Shown here in pieces: positions 31,836-41,235 of a stretch of DNA of 64,000 nt. The position numbers and the translations under genes are program-made. Origin of the DNA: Paucilactobacillus oligofermentans DSM 15707 = LMG 22743. GTDB lineage: Bacteria > Bacillota > Bacilli > Lactobacillales > Lactobacillaceae. Position 1 is the first letter of the stretch. Every line of letters starts with the position of its first letter. Under the pieces are notes generated by a model. It did not search any database and was not told the origin of the DNA. It worked only from the letters and a program-made list of their open reading frames with translations. The DNA lies in the NCBI RefSeq assembly GCF_001434315.1, contig NZ_AZFE01000030.1:1-64000 (forward strand). Reading direction: 5' to 3'.

Positions 31836-32882
31836 TTATCCTTTCTGGTCGAATTGCGTTAGGAAACGCACATCATTTTGGTAGAAATCACGAATATCAG
31901 TAACGCCGTATTTAAGCATTGCAAAACGATCTGGTCCTAATCCAAAGGCAAACCCACCGTATTCTTCAGGATCTACGCCAGCCATCTTTAAGACGTTAGG
32001 ATGAGTCATCCCGGCACCAAGTACTTCAATCCAACCAGTTGATTTACAAATTGAACATCCTTTACCATGACAATTAAAGCAAGTGATATCAGCTTCAACT
32101 GATGGTTCCGTAAATGGAAAATAGCTAGGACGAAGACGAACTTCTAATTCATCACCAAATAATTCTTGAGCAACGATTTCTAAAGTCCCTTTCAAATCAG
32201 CCATTGTAATATGTTTACCAATCACAAGGCCTTCAACTTGATGGAATTGATGACTATGGGTCGTATCATCAGTATCACGACGATAAACTTTACCAGGAGA
32301 AACCATTTTGAGTGGTCCCTTACTGAAATCATGCGTTTCAAGTGTTCGTGCTTGCATTGGTGACGTTTGCGTTCTCATTAAAATTTCTGGCGTCACATAA
32401 AATGTATCTTGCATGTCACGAGCTGGATGATCCTTTGGAAGATTCAACATTTCAAAATTATAGCGATCTTCTTCAACTTCGCCACCTTCAGCCACAACAT
32501 AGCCCATTCCTACAAATAAATCGACAAGTTGATCAATTATTTGTTGAATCACATGTGGTTGGCCTTGAGCTACACTGTTACCAGGTAAGGTCACATCGAT
32601 TGCTTCTTTTTTTAATTGTTCATTTAATTTAGCACTTTCAATTTTTAAACGTTGTTCATCAATGGCTGCGGTTAATTGATCACGAACTTCATTAGCAAAT
32701 TGACCAACTTTAGGACGTTCTTCTGAACTTAAGTCGCGCATCCCACGTAACACTTCCGTAATTGGTCCTTTTTTACCTAACATTTTGACACGAACATCAT
32801 TAATTGAATCAAGATTAACACTTTCTTCAACTTGTTTTAATCCTTGTTGTAATAAATCATTTAGCTTATCTTGTAATCCCAT
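31836..32882 (-). CDS. pheS: Phenylalanyl-tRNA synthetase alpha subunit
   Basis: A 348-residue catalytic subunit with an N-terminal coiled coil and class II motifs: [48 protein letters not shown], and the glycine-rich [17 protein letters not shown] motif 3. [15 protein letters not shown] zinc-like loop is present, as in many Gram-positive PheS. AAGGAGAA precedes the ATG. It is the first gene after the T-box leader. Confidence 0.97.
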   Translation of the reverse strand: MGLQDKLNDLLQQGLKQVEESVNLDSINDVRVKMLGKKGPITEVLRGMRDLSSEERPKVGQFANEVRDQLTAAIDEQRLKIESAKLNEQLKKEAIDVTLPGNSVAQGQPHVIQQIIDQLVDLFVGMGYVVAEGGEVEEDRYNFEMLNLPKDHPARDMQDTFYVTPEILMRTQTSPMQARTLETHDFSKGPLKMVSPGKVYRRDTDDTTHSHQFHQVEGLVIGKHITMADLKGTLEIVAQELFGDELEVRLRPSYFPFTEPSVEADITCFNCHGKGCSICKSTGWIEVLGAGMTHPNVLKMAGVDPEEYGGFAFGLGPDRFAMLKYGVTDIRDFYQNDVRFLTQFDQKG

Positions 32883-32905
32883 TTTAATTCTCCTTTTTCA
32901 GAAAT

Positions 32906-33125
32906 AAAAAAACTCCGCCCCCAGAAAAGGGACGAAGCATCGCGGTACCACCCTAGTTTGTAGTATTAATAACCTACACACTTAGAAATCGATAACGGTG
33001 ATTGACCGGAGTACGATTAAGTATCAACTTCAGAAGTGAAATTCAAAATATTACTTAGATCCTTACTTACAGTCTTGATAAGGACTTCCTAGCAAAGTGA
33101 TATTTTTACTAACTTCTATCAACAT
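32906..33125 (-). promoter_or_regulatory. T-box riboswitch of pheST
   Basis: The minus-strand leader contains the T-box sequence AGGGTGGTACCGCG (complement at 32941-32954) followed by a terminator stem (CTTCGTCCC with GGGGCGGAG) and a T-run at 32906-32912. A stem I region with a UUC codon in GAATTTCACTTCTGAAG is the likely Phe specifier. Uncharged tRNA-Phe should stabilise the antiterminator. Confidence 0.93.
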
Positions 33126-33155
33126 TTTTTAATTAATATTACTTGATGAATTAAA

Positions 33156-33494
33156 TTAATTAATCCAATCATTTGCCCAATTATGAACTTCATCCATAAC
33201 CGGCTTTAATGCAAGGCCTTTTTCCGTTAACGAATAATCAACCTTATTGACTGAACCGAGGTGTGCGTTTCTTGTGATAATGCCTTCGCTTTCTAATTCA
33301 CGCAAACGTTCAACTAATACACGATCGCTGCATTTACCAATTCCAGCAACAAAGTCCTTAAATCTTAAAGAATCCTCTTTTAAAAGTAATTCTACAATTA
33401 ATCCGTTCCACTTCTTACCTAGAATGGCAAAAGTTTCCTCAAACTTAGGACAAAGTGACAATTTTTCAGTTGTCTGCTTTATTACTTGATCCAC
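33156..33494 (-). CDS. HxlR-family transcriptional regulator
   Basis: This 112-residue winged-helix protein carries the conserved N-terminal Cys in LSLCPKFEETFAILG, then KWNGLIVELLL, RFKDFVAGIGKCSDRVLVERLREL and VDYSLTEKGLAL. HxlR relatives sense redox or aldehydes through that Cys. The start is GTG after GGAGGGGG. It is monocistronic, with no divergent target gene visible; the next gene in the same direction is pheST behind the T-box. Confidence 0.9.
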   Translation of the reverse strand: MDQVIKQTTEKLSLCPKFEETFAILGKKWNGLIVELLLKEDSLRFKDFVAGIGKCSDRVLVERLRELESEGIITRNAHLGSVNKVDYSLTEKGLALKPVMDEVHNWANDWIN

Positions 33495-33533
33495 GCTACC
33501 CCCTCCAATCTTAAAACTTATACTAACATTATA

Positions 33534-34028
33534 TTATAAAGTTGTTCTAACTTTCAACCACAATTCGACTCGCGTACGAATTGGTGCAAAAAATTCACGT
33601 TCAGCTTCGTAATTGTCTACAAGTGATACTAATAAACTTTCACGATATTTTGGTAATGCCAAGGTTGCACCAAACATATGCTTAAGGATAATATCCTTTT
33701 CCATATCACTCAATGGGGTTAGCTTTTCAGCATTCCGTAATGCTACTCGTGGATGAATGAAAGCATGCGAACCTAAATCAAATTTAGTTGTTCGCCAATC
33801 ATAATAGAATAAATCATGAAGTAGACCAGCACGAGCAACACTACGATAATCTAAATGTAATTTTTTCGCAATTTGATAACTATCAAAAGAAACTGATAGC
33901 GAGTGTTGTAATCGATCTGAATGATGATGATGGGTAAAAGTAGCTAACTTTTGAACTTCATCAGTCACAATTAAATCACTAATTAGCTCTACATATTCAC
34001 TATCTTGTTGCCATGCGTCTTTCTTCAT
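33534..34028 (-). CDS. HD-domain phosphohydrolase-like protein
   Basis: A 164-residue HD superfamily protein: HSLSVSFDSYQIAKKL, then LLHDLFYYDW (the HD pair) and a later HPRVALRNAEKL helix. A histidine run (THHHHSDRLQHS) precedes the first metal His. The substrate is unknown. AAAGGAGAA precedes the ATG. It lies 72 bp downstream of the TrmH-type methyltransferase gene in the same direction, as in other lactobacilli, so co-transcription is likely. Confidence 0.88.
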   Translation of the reverse strand: MKKDAWQQDSEYVELISDLIVTDEVQKLATFTHHHHSDRLQHSLSVSFDSYQIAKKLHLDYRSVARAGLLHDLFYYDWRTTKFDLGSHAFIHPRVALRNAEKLTPLSDMEKDIILKHMFGATLALPKYRESLLVSLVDNYEAEREFFAPIRTRVELWLKVRTTL

Positions 34029-34100
34029 TAAATTCTCCTTTTTATTAATTCAAAGGTATGATACCTGCTTACAATCACAAAGTAAACTATTTAGCTCAGC

Positions 34101-34868
34101 CTACTTTTTTAATGCAAACATTAAAATTCCAGCCGAGACAGCCACGTTTAATGATTCTGCTTTACCAGCAATTGGGATATATAGGTTTTGTGATGTTCGT
34201 TCCAAAACTGCTGGTTGAACACCATTACCTTCATTACCCATAATTAATGCGAAACTGTTACTTTTTTCAACATCTAGATAATTAACGGCTTCCTTGTTGA
34301 GTTGAGTTCCATAAACTGGAATTCCTTCAGCATGGAGCATATCAATCCAATCAAGCGTTGATCCTTGCTTTACTTGAATATGAAATTGACTACCTTGCAT
34401 TGCTCGAACTACTTTGGGTGAGAAAATGTCTGCTGTTTTATTTCCAGCAACCACTCCAGTAAATCCGGCTGCATCGGCAGTCCGAATCATCGTTCCCATA
34501 TTACCAGGATCTTGAACTTCATCCATTAATAACCAAGTACCAGCTAATTCATTGGGTACTTCTGTATACACAGCCGGAATACCAACTTCTGCAGCAATTC
34601 CTTGCGGCGTAACTGTATCGGTAATACTTTGCATTACTTCAAATGTAACGATAAAGATTTCGCTAACTTTTTGAAGTTCCTCACTGTGCATGTCAAATTG
34701 TTCTTGTGTAACCATAATTGCTTTAATTGGTGCATCATAATTAAGTGCTTCTTGTACTAAGTGCCAGCCATCTAATAAGTAGCTACCTTCCTTAGTCCGT
34801 TGCTTCTTTGTTGCTAGTTTTTTCCAGTTCTTAACTTTTTGATTTTGTACCGATGATATATTTTCCAA
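34101..34868 (-). CDS. TrmH/SpoU-family RNA 2'-O-methyltransferase
   Basis: A 255-residue SPOUT enzyme that methylates the 2'-hydroxyl of rRNA or tRNA; the exact target is uncertain. The substrate-binding N-domain (NQKVKNWKKLATKKQR) is followed by the SPOUT knot: LLMDEVQDPGNMGTMIRTADAAGF (motif 1), ALIMGNEGNGV (motif 2) and IPIAGKAESLNVAVSAGI (motif 3). The start is TTG, after GGAGTG. It is divergent from yidC. Confidence 0.93.
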   Translation of the reverse strand: MENISSVQNQKVKNWKKLATKKQRTKEGSYLLDGWHLVQEALNYDAPIKAIMVTQEQFDMHSEELQKVSEIFIVTFEVMQSITDTVTPQGIAAEVGIPAVYTEVPNELAGTWLLMDEVQDPGNMGTMIRTADAAGFTGVVAGNKTADIFSPKVVRAMQGSQFHIQVKQGSTLDWIDMLHAEGIPVYGTQLNKEAVNYLDVEKSNSFALIMGNEGNGVQPAVLERTSQNLYIPIAGKAESLNVAVSAGILMFALKK

Positions 34869-34992
34869 ATTTATTCACTCCAATCATTTAATTATACCAT
34901 GATTAGACCTATAACGGTGTTATCAAATAGAATCTATTAAATAAATTACGTTAATCTGCACCCCACTAAATCATTTATAGAGTTTAAAATTA

Positions 34993-35042
34993 AATAATGC
35001 CCGAAAAGTTAGTGGCATCATTAGCTTGTTCCGTGGTATATT
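34993..35042 (+). promoter_or_regulatory. yidC promoter with upstream inverted repeat
   Basis: An extended -10, TGGTATATT (TATATT at 35037-35042), lies 50 bp before the start. Upstream is an inverted repeat AATAATGCC-N12-GGCATCATT (34993-35022, one mismatch) at the -35 region. The prsA promoter region has a similar 9-N12-9 layout with other bases. Confidence 0.55.
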
Positions 35043-35092
35043 ATGCTATGTTTGTGAAACTAATATGAAGAAAAGGGAATTGATTTATTAAA

Positions 35093-36001
35093 ATGAAAAA
35101 TAAAAAAATATCGCTAATTGCGATAGTAACTACGTTAGCCATTACTTTAAGTGGATGTGTCCGCCAAGATAAAAATGGAGATCCTTATGGTATGACTTAT
35201 CAATACCTTGCTAAGCCTACTCAACACTTAATGGAATGGATTGCTAACTTTATTGGTGGTAACTATTCATACGGTTGGGCAATCATCATTATCACCTTTA
35301 TTGTTCGAATGGTTTTATTACCCGTTATGATTAGTCAAATGCGTAAATCAACCATTCAACAAGAAAAGATGGGGATGGTTGGTCCTCAAATGCGCGATAT
35401 TCAAGAACGTCAAAAAAATGCGAAAACTCCTGAAGAAAAAGCGGCTATTAGTCAAGAAATGATGGCCCTTTATAAGGATAATGGCATTAGTATGACCGGT
35501 GGAATTGGTTGTTTACCAATGTTGATTCAATTACCAGTCTTCGCCGCTCTCTATGCTGCAATTCGTTACTCACATTTATCAAACGCGATGTTCTTTGGAA
35601 TTAAGCTAGGTTCTCCCAGTATCATTTTAGCTGTCCTATCATTTGCAATATATCTATTTCAAGGATATCTTTCATTAATTGGAATTCCAGAAGCACAAAA
35701 GAAACAAATGCGAATGATGATGTTTGTCAGTCCAGTAATGCTTGGATATATGGCAATGATTTCATCAGCCGGACTTGGATTATACTTCTTCATTGGTGGG
35801 ATTTTTGCAGTTATTCAAACCATCCTTATCAATCTTTATCGTCCTAAAATCAAACGTGATATTGAAGCAGAATTGAAAAAGAATCCACCTCGTAAAATAA
35901 TTAAACCAATCATTGAAGCTCCTGTTACACCAATCGAAACAAAACCAACTACTCCAAAGCCTAAGGGAAATCGGAACGCTGGTAAGCAAAATCATAAATA
36001 A
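35093..36001 (+). CDS. yidC: Membrane protein insertase YidC/Oxa1
   Basis: This 302-residue insertase has a lipoprotein signal (ITLSGC, Cys near residue 22). Five membrane helices surround the hydrophilic groove, whose conserved Arg is in TFIVRMVLLPVMISQMRKS. The cytoplasmic loop with KAAISQEMMALYKDNG and the GCLPMLIQLPVFAALYAAI helix are typical. The C-terminus is a long basic tail (KPKGNRNAGKQNHK), as in YidC2-type paralogues that bind ribosomes. The ribosome site is weak (AAGGGA 13-14 nt away). Another paralogue is expected elsewhere. Confidence 0.94.
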   Translation: MKNKKISLIAIVTTLAITLSGCVRQDKNGDPYGMTYQYLAKPTQHLMEWIANFIGGNYSYGWAIIIITFIVRMVLLPVMISQMRKSTIQQEKMGMVGPQMRDIQERQKNAKTPEEKAAISQEMMALYKDNGISMTGGIGCLPMLIQLPVFAALYAAIRYSHLSNAMFFGIKLGSPSIILAVLSFAIYLFQGYLSLIGIPEAQKKQMRMMMFVSPVMLGYMAMISSAGLGLYFFIGGIFAVIQTILINLYRPKIKRDIEAELKKNPPRKIIKPIIEAPVTPIETKPTTPKPKGNRNAGKQNHK

Positions 36002-36014
36002 GTAAACATAACTA

Positions 36015-36059
36015 AAAAAGTAGTGGATCAAAACAAAATGTTTTGATCCACTACTTTTT
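36015..36059. terminator. Bidirectional terminator
   Basis: Perfect 20-bp arms (36015-36034 and 36040-36059) around AAAAT, between yidC and the convergent histidine kinase gene. Confidence 0.93.
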
Positions 36060-36085
36060 ATACAATTAAATATTTTAAAGGCTAA

Positions 36086-37558
36086 TTAATAGTCATCTAG
36101 TGTTTTAATATCTTCGTCAATAATTGGCAAAGTTACTTTAAATAATGAACCATATCCAGGAGAACTTTCAAGCGTCATCTCCCCACCATATCCTTCAACT
36201 AATCGTTTAGCGATTGAAAGGCCAAGCCCATTACCCCCTTTTTTACGACTACGCGCCTTATCAACTCGGTAAAAGCGATCAAATACTTTACCCATATCAT
36301 TTTTAGAAATTCCTTCACCAAAATCTTGTACGCCAATTTCAACTCGATTAAGTGTTCGAGACAATGACATATGAATCTCCTTATGATTGGTTGAATACTT
36401 AACCGCATTATCAGATAAAATAATCAATATTTGTTCTAAGTGATCACGATAAATCGGTGATACAACCCGTTCACGTAAATCATCATCCATAATAAACAAA
36501 AAATCTGGATGGATTATTTTAAAATTATTAAATACCTGATGGACTACTTCGCTTACTTCTGTTTTTTCATCGTTGAAATTAGTTTCAATCTGTTCAGCTC
36601 GACTTAAATCAAGCATTTCTTGAACTAAGTCCTGCATCCGTTTAGTTTCTTTCAACGAAGCATCGATGGACTCAGCTAGAACAGCTGGATCGTCCTTTCC
36701 CCAGCGATTCAATAATTCCATATGTCCTTGAATAATCGCCACCGGTGTACGAAGCTCGTGAGAAACATCGCCAACAAATTGTGACTGTTGATCCATATAG
36801 CGTTGCATCCGATCCATCATTTCATTAAACATGACGGCCATATCGGCTAATTCATCATGTCGATGTAATTTGGGTACCCGATTATCTGCGGTTGGATCAT
36901 CACGAATTGCTACTAAAGTATCGTGGATATCATCAATTGGGCCTAACAAAAAATACGATAGAAAATATCCTAACAAGCCACTCGCAATTACCATTAAAAC
37001 AATTGTTAAGATGGAAATTAAAATCATTTTGTTGAATATTTTATAAAAGGCCGTTAAAGAATTTTCAATATAGACATAACCAATTACTTGATTCGTTTTT
37101 TCCGAAATAATTGGTTCACCACCAACTAGTCGTCGACTAAAGTGTTTTCCCGTTAAGCCAATCGTTTGTTTCTTAATTGGTTTAAATTTTTTATCAATTT
37201 TACCCGTTGCGTAGATCCGTTCCCCTTCTATATTAAAAACGGTAATACTAGTATTCGAGGTACTTAAATCTTGTGTTATATTGCGATTAATTTTTACTGA
37301 CTGACTATTGCCTAATTGTTTGTTAATACTTGCTGAATTTAAATTAGTATCATTTTTTTCAAGTTGCTGTTTTACATGAACCAAAGAATTATTCATTGCT
37401 AACTTTTCTTGATCTAATAAATTATCAGTAAATGCACTAAACAAAACAAAAGTTAAACTAGCAAAGATAACTAACGCTCCTAACGCAGTTCCCAATGCCC
37501 ATTTAACTTTTAATGATAGACGATATTCACTTTTTTTTGATTTTTCAATATTTTTCAA
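36086..37558 (-). CDS. Sensor histidine kinase
   Basis: This 490-residue kinase has a membrane helix near 25-45, an extracytoplasmic sensor (about 50-175), a second helix (about 180-205) and HAMP (about 205-260). HisKA has the phospho-acceptor His in FVGDVSHELRTPVAIIQGH, and HATPase_c has NAVKYS, DFGEGI and KGGNGLGLSIAKRLV. It fits the CovS/CsrS/ArlS-like group partnered with OmpR regulators. The start is TTG; GAGG lies about 11 nt upstream. It follows the regulator gene by 24 bp. Confidence 0.92.
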   Translation of the reverse strand: MKNIEKSKKSEYRLSLKVKWALGTALGALVIFASLTFVLFSAFTDNLLDQEKLAMNNSLVHVKQQLEKNDTNLNSASINKQLGNSQSVKINRNITQDLSTSNTSITVFNIEGERIYATGKIDKKFKPIKKQTIGLTGKHFSRRLVGGEPIISEKTNQVIGYVYIENSLTAFYKIFNKMILISILTIVLMVIASGLLGYFLSYFLLGPIDDIHDTLVAIRDDPTADNRVPKLHRHDELADMAVMFNEMMDRMQRYMDQQSQFVGDVSHELRTPVAIIQGHMELLNRWGKDDPAVLAESIDASLKETKRMQDLVQEMLDLSRAEQIETNFNDEKTEVSEVVHQVFNNFKIIHPDFLFIMDDDLRERVVSPIYRDHLEQILIILSDNAVKYSTNHKEIHMSLSRTLNRVEIGVQDFGEGISKNDMGKVFDRFYRVDKARSRKKGGNGLGLSIAKRLVEGYGGEMTLESSPGYGSLFKVTLPIIDEDIKTLDDY

Positions 37559-37582
37559 AAGTTAATCAACCTCAAGTAATTG

Positions 37583-38275
37583 CTACTTTGAACGCATCAC
37601 ATAACCCGTTCCGCGAACTGTTTGAATATAGCTATTTTCAGTACCTTCTTTGTCAATCTTGTTTCGGATATAACGAACATAAACATCCACAACATTGGTT
37701 TCAACTTTTGACTCAGCACCCCAGACAGTCTCAAGTAATAAACTACGTGACATGACTTTATCAATATTTTCCATTAACAATAATAATAAATCATATTCAC
37801 GTTTAGTTAAATTAATAACCTCATCACTACGACGAACAATCCGATTTTCTTTTTCAATTGCTAAATCTCGATAGCGGACAACTGTTTGTGGTGTCTTACC
37901 ATTTTCATCTTCAATATTAATTCGGCGAAGTAGTGCCCGAACACGTGCCAATAGTTCTTCAATTGCAAATGGCTTTACAATATAATCATCTGCTCCATGA
38001 TCTAATCCAGATACACGATCAATCACAGAATCACGAGCCGTCATCATAATAATTGGTGTATTTTTCACCTCACGAATTCGGCGAGCAACCTCTAACCCAT
38101 TTAATTCAGGTAGCATCAAGTCTAATAAAATCACATCATAGTCGGTAGTAACCGCTGATTCAAGACCAGAGCGACCGTCTAGCTTAATATCAACTGAGTA
38201 TCCTTCGTGTTTCAATTCCAATTCAACGAAGCGAGCAAGATTGTCTTCATCTTCAATAATTAAAATTTTCTTCAT
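37583..38275 (-). CDS. OmpR-family response regulator (CsrR/ArlR-like)
   Basis: A 230-residue regulator with a receiver domain (residues 1-120; acidic pocket EDED, phospho-acceptor Asp in VILLDLMLPEL, Lys in DYIVKPFAIEELLARVRALLRR). A winged-helix DNA-binding domain follows (LTKREYDLLLLLMEN, SYIQTVRGTGYVMRS). Sequence style is nearest CsrR/CovR and ArlR, which control surface and stress genes. GGAGTG precedes the ATG. It is the first gene of a two-gene operon with its kinase. Confidence 0.94.
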   Translation of the reverse strand: MKKILIIEDEDNLARFVELELKHEGYSVDIKLDGRSGLESAVTTDYDVILLDLMLPELNGLEVARRIREVKNTPIIMMTARDSVIDRVSGLDHGADDYIVKPFAIEELLARVRALLRRINIEDENGKTPQTVVRYRDLAIEKENRIVRRSDEVINLTKREYDLLLLLMENIDKVMSRSLLLETVWGAESKVETNVVDVYVRYIRNKIDKEGTENSYIQTVRGTGYVMRSK

Positions 38276-38529
38276 TACAAATACACTCCAATTTCACTTA
38301 AATTTTAATTTTTTAATCCATTTCTTACATACATTTTTAATATTATCATATTTAATCAATCAAATATAGTCTATGTTACTTGGGATAACCATCTATTTAA
38401 AATTAAATAGATAAGTATGTGAAAAAAATATTTCATTTAAAATCAATGAATAAAGCATTTTAACTCAAATTTAACCTTTTTTGTTAATAATTTCACTTGA
38501 TGGTAAACGCTCTAAGTGATATCATTTCC

Positions 38530-38547
38530 TTGTTAAGTATTTAACTT
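38530..38547 (+). promoter_or_regulatory. Rex-like operator upstream of the alcohol dehydrogenase
   Basis: TTGTTAA-GTAT-TTAACTT matches the Rex consensus TTGTTAA-N4-TTAACAA in 12 of 14 specified bases, about 40 bp before the start. A weaker relative, TTGTTAATAATTTCACTT, lies 60 bp further upstream. The 310-bp gap from 38276 otherwise holds only AT-rich promoter sequence. NADH-sensitive repression would suit this gene. Confidence 0.6.
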
Positions 38548-38586
38548 TTCCTACTACTATATTTTATATTGAAAGAGGTATTGTTT

Positions 38587-39603
38587 ATGAAAGCAGCAGT
38601 TGTACGTGATGCAGTTGATGGTTATGTTGACATCATTGAAAAAGAACTTCGTCCATTAGAATTTGGTGAAGCTTTAGTTGATGTTGAATATTGTGGTCTT
38701 TGTCACACAGATTTACATGTTACTAGTGGTGATTATGGTAAATTTCCTGGCCGTGTAATTGGCCATGAAGGTGTTGGTATCGTCAGCAAATTAGGTGATG
38801 GAGTTACCAGCCTTAAGATTGGTGATCGTGTCTCAATTGCTTGGTTCTTTGGCGGCTGTGGACATTGTGAATATTGCTTAACTGGCCGTGAAACATTCTG
38901 CCGTAACGTCCGTAACTCTGGTTTTACAGTTGATGGTGCTATGGCTCAACAAGTTATCGTTGATGCTAACTACGCTGTTAAAGTTCCAGAAGGCCTTGAT
39001 CCAGTTGAAGCTACTTCACTTACATGTGCTGGAGTTACAATGTATAAAGCCTTGAAAACTGGTAATGTAAAACCTGGTCAATGGGTATCGGTTGTTGGTG
39101 CTGGTGGCCTTGGTAACTTAGCTGTTCAATATGCCAAACATGTCTTTGGTGCACATGTAGTCGTCGTTGATGGTAACGAAGATAAGCTTGCTGCTGCAAA
39201 AGAATGTGGCGCTGACATCTTGCTTAACCGTCATGACGGTAATATTGCTCAAAAGATCCAAGAATTGACTGGTGGTGTTCATACTGCCCAAGTCACAGCT
39301 GTAAATGCACAAGCCTTTACTGATGCAGTTGATTCTCTTCGTCCAGATGGACGTTTAGTTGCTGTTGCCCTTCCTACTGGTAACATGGAATTAAACATCG
39401 GTAAAACAGTTCTAGACGGTATCCAAGTGGCTGGTTCGCTAGTTGGTACTCGTCAAGACTTAGCTGAAACCTTCCAATTTGGTGCTGAAGGAAAAGTTAA
39501 ACCAATTGTTCATACTCGTAAATTAAGTGAAGTAAACGATATTATCGATGAAATGAAAGCCGGCAAGATTGTTGGTCGTGAAGTTGTTGATATGTCTCTA
39601 TAA
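38587..39603 (+). CDS. adhP: Zinc-dependent alcohol dehydrogenase
   Basis: This 338-residue enzyme interconverts alcohols and aldehydes with NAD(H). Catalytic zinc ligands are in [11 protein letters not shown] and GHEGVGIV. The structural zinc Cys4 is [15 protein letters not shown], and the NAD site is [15 protein letters not shown]. The ATG at 38587 has AGAGG 8 nt upstream. The codons look like those of a highly expressed gene. It is monocistronic, with a Rex-like site and a terminator. Ethanol formation in sugar fermentation is the likely role. Confidence 0.93.
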   Translation: MKAAVVRDAVDGYVDIIEKELRPLEFGEALVDVEYCGLCHTDLHVTSGDYGKFPGRVIGHEGVGIVSKLGDGVTSLKIGDRVSIAWFFGGCGHCEYCLTGRETFCRNVRNSGFTVDGAMAQQVIVDANYAVKVPEGLDPVEATSLTCAGVTMYKALKTGNVKPGQWVSVVGAGGLGNLAVQYAKHVFGAHVVVVDGNEDKLAAAKECGADILLNRHDGNIAQKIQELTGGVHTAQVTAVNAQAFTDAVDSLRPDGRLVAVALPTGNMELNIGKTVLDGIQVAGSLVGTRQDLAETFQFGAEGKVKPIVHTRKLSEVNDIIDEMKAGKIVGREVVDMSL

Positions 39604-39612
39604 TTACTAAAT

Positions 39613-39648
39613 AAAAGGAAGATATCTTAACCTGATATCTTCCTTTTT
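39613..39648 (+). terminator. Terminator after adhP
   Basis: Arms 39613-39626 and 39634-39647 (AGGAAGATATC core), with T-run; usable in both directions toward the convergent GNAT gene. Confidence 0.9.
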
Positions 39649-39666
39649 AGTTACAATTAATTATTT

Positions 39667-40230
39667 TTAAATTTCAAGTTGTAAATGACTATATGGATGG
39701 GTTCCTAATGTAAGTGAACCTACTTTTTGGTAACCAATTTTTCGATATAATTTCTCGGCACGTCCATTTTGTTCATCAACATTTAATCCAATTTTATTTA
39801 TTTCCATCGTTTTAACGAAAGTTGGCAACATCTCAAGTAATTGAGTTCCAACTCCAAGCCCCTGAAAATCTGGATTAACTGATAATGTATCCAAATACCA
39901 TTCGTTTGGATATGCTTCTTTATCGTTAAATAACTGTACATCTTGGGGTAACCCTAATTCGATTAAAAACTCATCAAAAGCCTCATCAATACCAGCTTCC
40001 ATTTCCTCCGGATAACCAAACGCCACTCCGGCTACAGTACCTTCATATTCATTCACGAACGCATTTTGATAGCTATAACGATGATCATCAACTTTAAATG
40101 CTTTTTCCAAAACCTTTATCCAATCTTTTTTGTCCACCTTAAGAATTAAATCAAGTTCCATATCTTCCAGAACAGTATAAATTAACGGCGCGACCATTTT
40201 AGCATCTGCTGGCTGAGCTTTTCTAATCAT
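39667..40230 (-). CDS. GNAT-family acetyltransferase
   Basis: A 187-residue N-acetyltransferase-like protein. The acetyl-CoA loop is LSVNPDFQGLGVGTQLLEM (Q/RxxGxG/A), preceded by EWYLDTLS and followed by NKIGLNVDEQNGRAEKLYRKIGY. The N-terminal part has an acidic insert (about residues 75-105). The substrate is unknown. GGGAGG precedes the ATG. It is monocistronic. Confidence 0.9.
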   Translation of the reverse strand: MIRKAQPADAKMVAPLIYTVLEDMELDLILKVDKKDWIKVLEKAFKVDDHRYSYQNAFVNEYEGTVAGVAFGYPEEMEAGIDEAFDEFLIELGLPQDVQLFNDKEAYPNEWYLDTLSVNPDFQGLGVGTQLLEMLPTFVKTMEINKIGLNVDEQNGRAEKLYRKIGYQKVGSLTLGTHPYSHLQLEI

Positions 40231-40304
40231 TGAATATCCTCCCTTTAAATAACATATAATTTTAGTCTATCAGGTTTAATATTAGAGTCAATTTATGCTA
40301 ACAA

Positions 40305-40346
40305 AAAAAGAAACATCCAGGTCCGGCACCTTGAATGTTTCTTTTT
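40305..40346 (-). terminator. Terminator after rpmF
   Basis: A 12-bp outer stem (40305-40316 with 40335-40346) and inner GGT/ACC pairing, with T-run on the minus strand. Confidence 0.88.
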
Positions 40347-40367
40347 GTAAAAATATTAAAAATTGAA

Positions 40368-40544
40368 TTACTTAACGTTGATAACTTGCTTACCGTCGTA
40401 AAAACCACAACTTGGGCAAACAACGTGTGACTTACGTAATTCTCCACAGTTTGAACATGGTGCCAAACCAGGAACTGAAAGTTTAATGTGTCCGCGACGC
40501 ATTGCCTTCTTAGTCTTTGATGTCTTTCTTGCTGGAACTGCCAT
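40368..40544 (-). CDS. rpmF: 50S ribosomal protein L32
   Basis: A 58-residue protein starting [19 protein letters not shown], with a Cys4 zinc ribbon (CSNCG and CPSCG). GGAGGTG lies upstream of the ATG at 40544. It is the last gene of the ten-gene run starting at yqeG and lies 50 bp after yceD, the widespread yceD-rpmF pair. Confidence 0.97.
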   Translation of the reverse strand: MAVPARKTSKTKKAMRRGHIKLSVPGLAPCSNCGELRKSHVVCPSCGFYDGKQVINVK

Positions 40545-40594
40545 TTCTTGCCACCTCCTTAATAAAATTTTATCCACATTAATGTGTTTGTCTG

Positions 40595-41155
40595 CTAATT
40601 ATTTTCGTTATCCTGATCAGGAAGTAATGCTTTCAATTTAGCGAGACGTGGATCAACAGTGTTAGGCTTTGGCTCATTACCGATGTAATCTTCTTCAGAA
40701 ACAACTTCCCAACCGCTTCCAGTTGGCATGTCATCACCGTCTTCAGATTCATCATCAGCCAAAACGCGTAATGGAATTGCAAGTAGGAGATTTTCTCCAA
40801 CTGCTTCGTCAAGATCAATCTTTTGATCTTCATCCAAAACTAATGCCGCTTCATCAACTTCATATCGATCCATATGACTAGCATCACTGAGATAAAATTC
40901 AGTAATATCAAATTGAGTCGGAAGTTGGACCGGCTTTAATGAGCGACTTGATGGTACCGTTAAAGTTGTATTAACCTTTAACGTTAACATCACATCCCCA
41001 TCTTTAAACGAAACATATCCATCAACCAAGACTGGCTCTACAGCCATTACTTGATCCGGGAATCGCTCAGTTAGCATCTCATTCAGGTCTAACTGTTCTT
41101 TAACATGGAGTGGCTCATTTTTGTAACGTTGTAATTCTTTTAATGACCATTTCAT
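40595..41155 (-). CDS. yceD: YceD family protein (DUF177)
   Basis: A 186-residue acidic cytosolic protein next to rpmF, as in most bacteria. The family pattern is [33 protein letters not shown] (shown in parts), with a C-terminal acidic tail. YceD relatives are tied to 23S rRNA or ribosome maturation in some organisms; the exact role is not established. AGGAGGGT precedes the ATG. The Cys positions of the plant and enterobacterial family are reduced here. Confidence 0.9.
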   Translation of the reverse strand: MKWSLKELQRYKNEPLHVKEQLDLNEMLTERFPDQVMAVEPVLVDGYVSFKDGDVMLTLKVNTTLTVPSSRSLKPVQLPTQFDITEFYLSDASHMDRYEVDEAALVLDEDQKIDLDEAVGENLLLAIPLRVLADDESEDGDDMPTGSGWEVVSEEDYIGNEPKPNTVDPRLAKLKALLPDQDNENN

Positions 41156-41235
41156 CAGTAGACCCTCCTAACGCAACAAATTACATTATACTAGCGCAAA
41201 ATTCGATTGTCAATGTAATTTGCTTGACAGCACAC

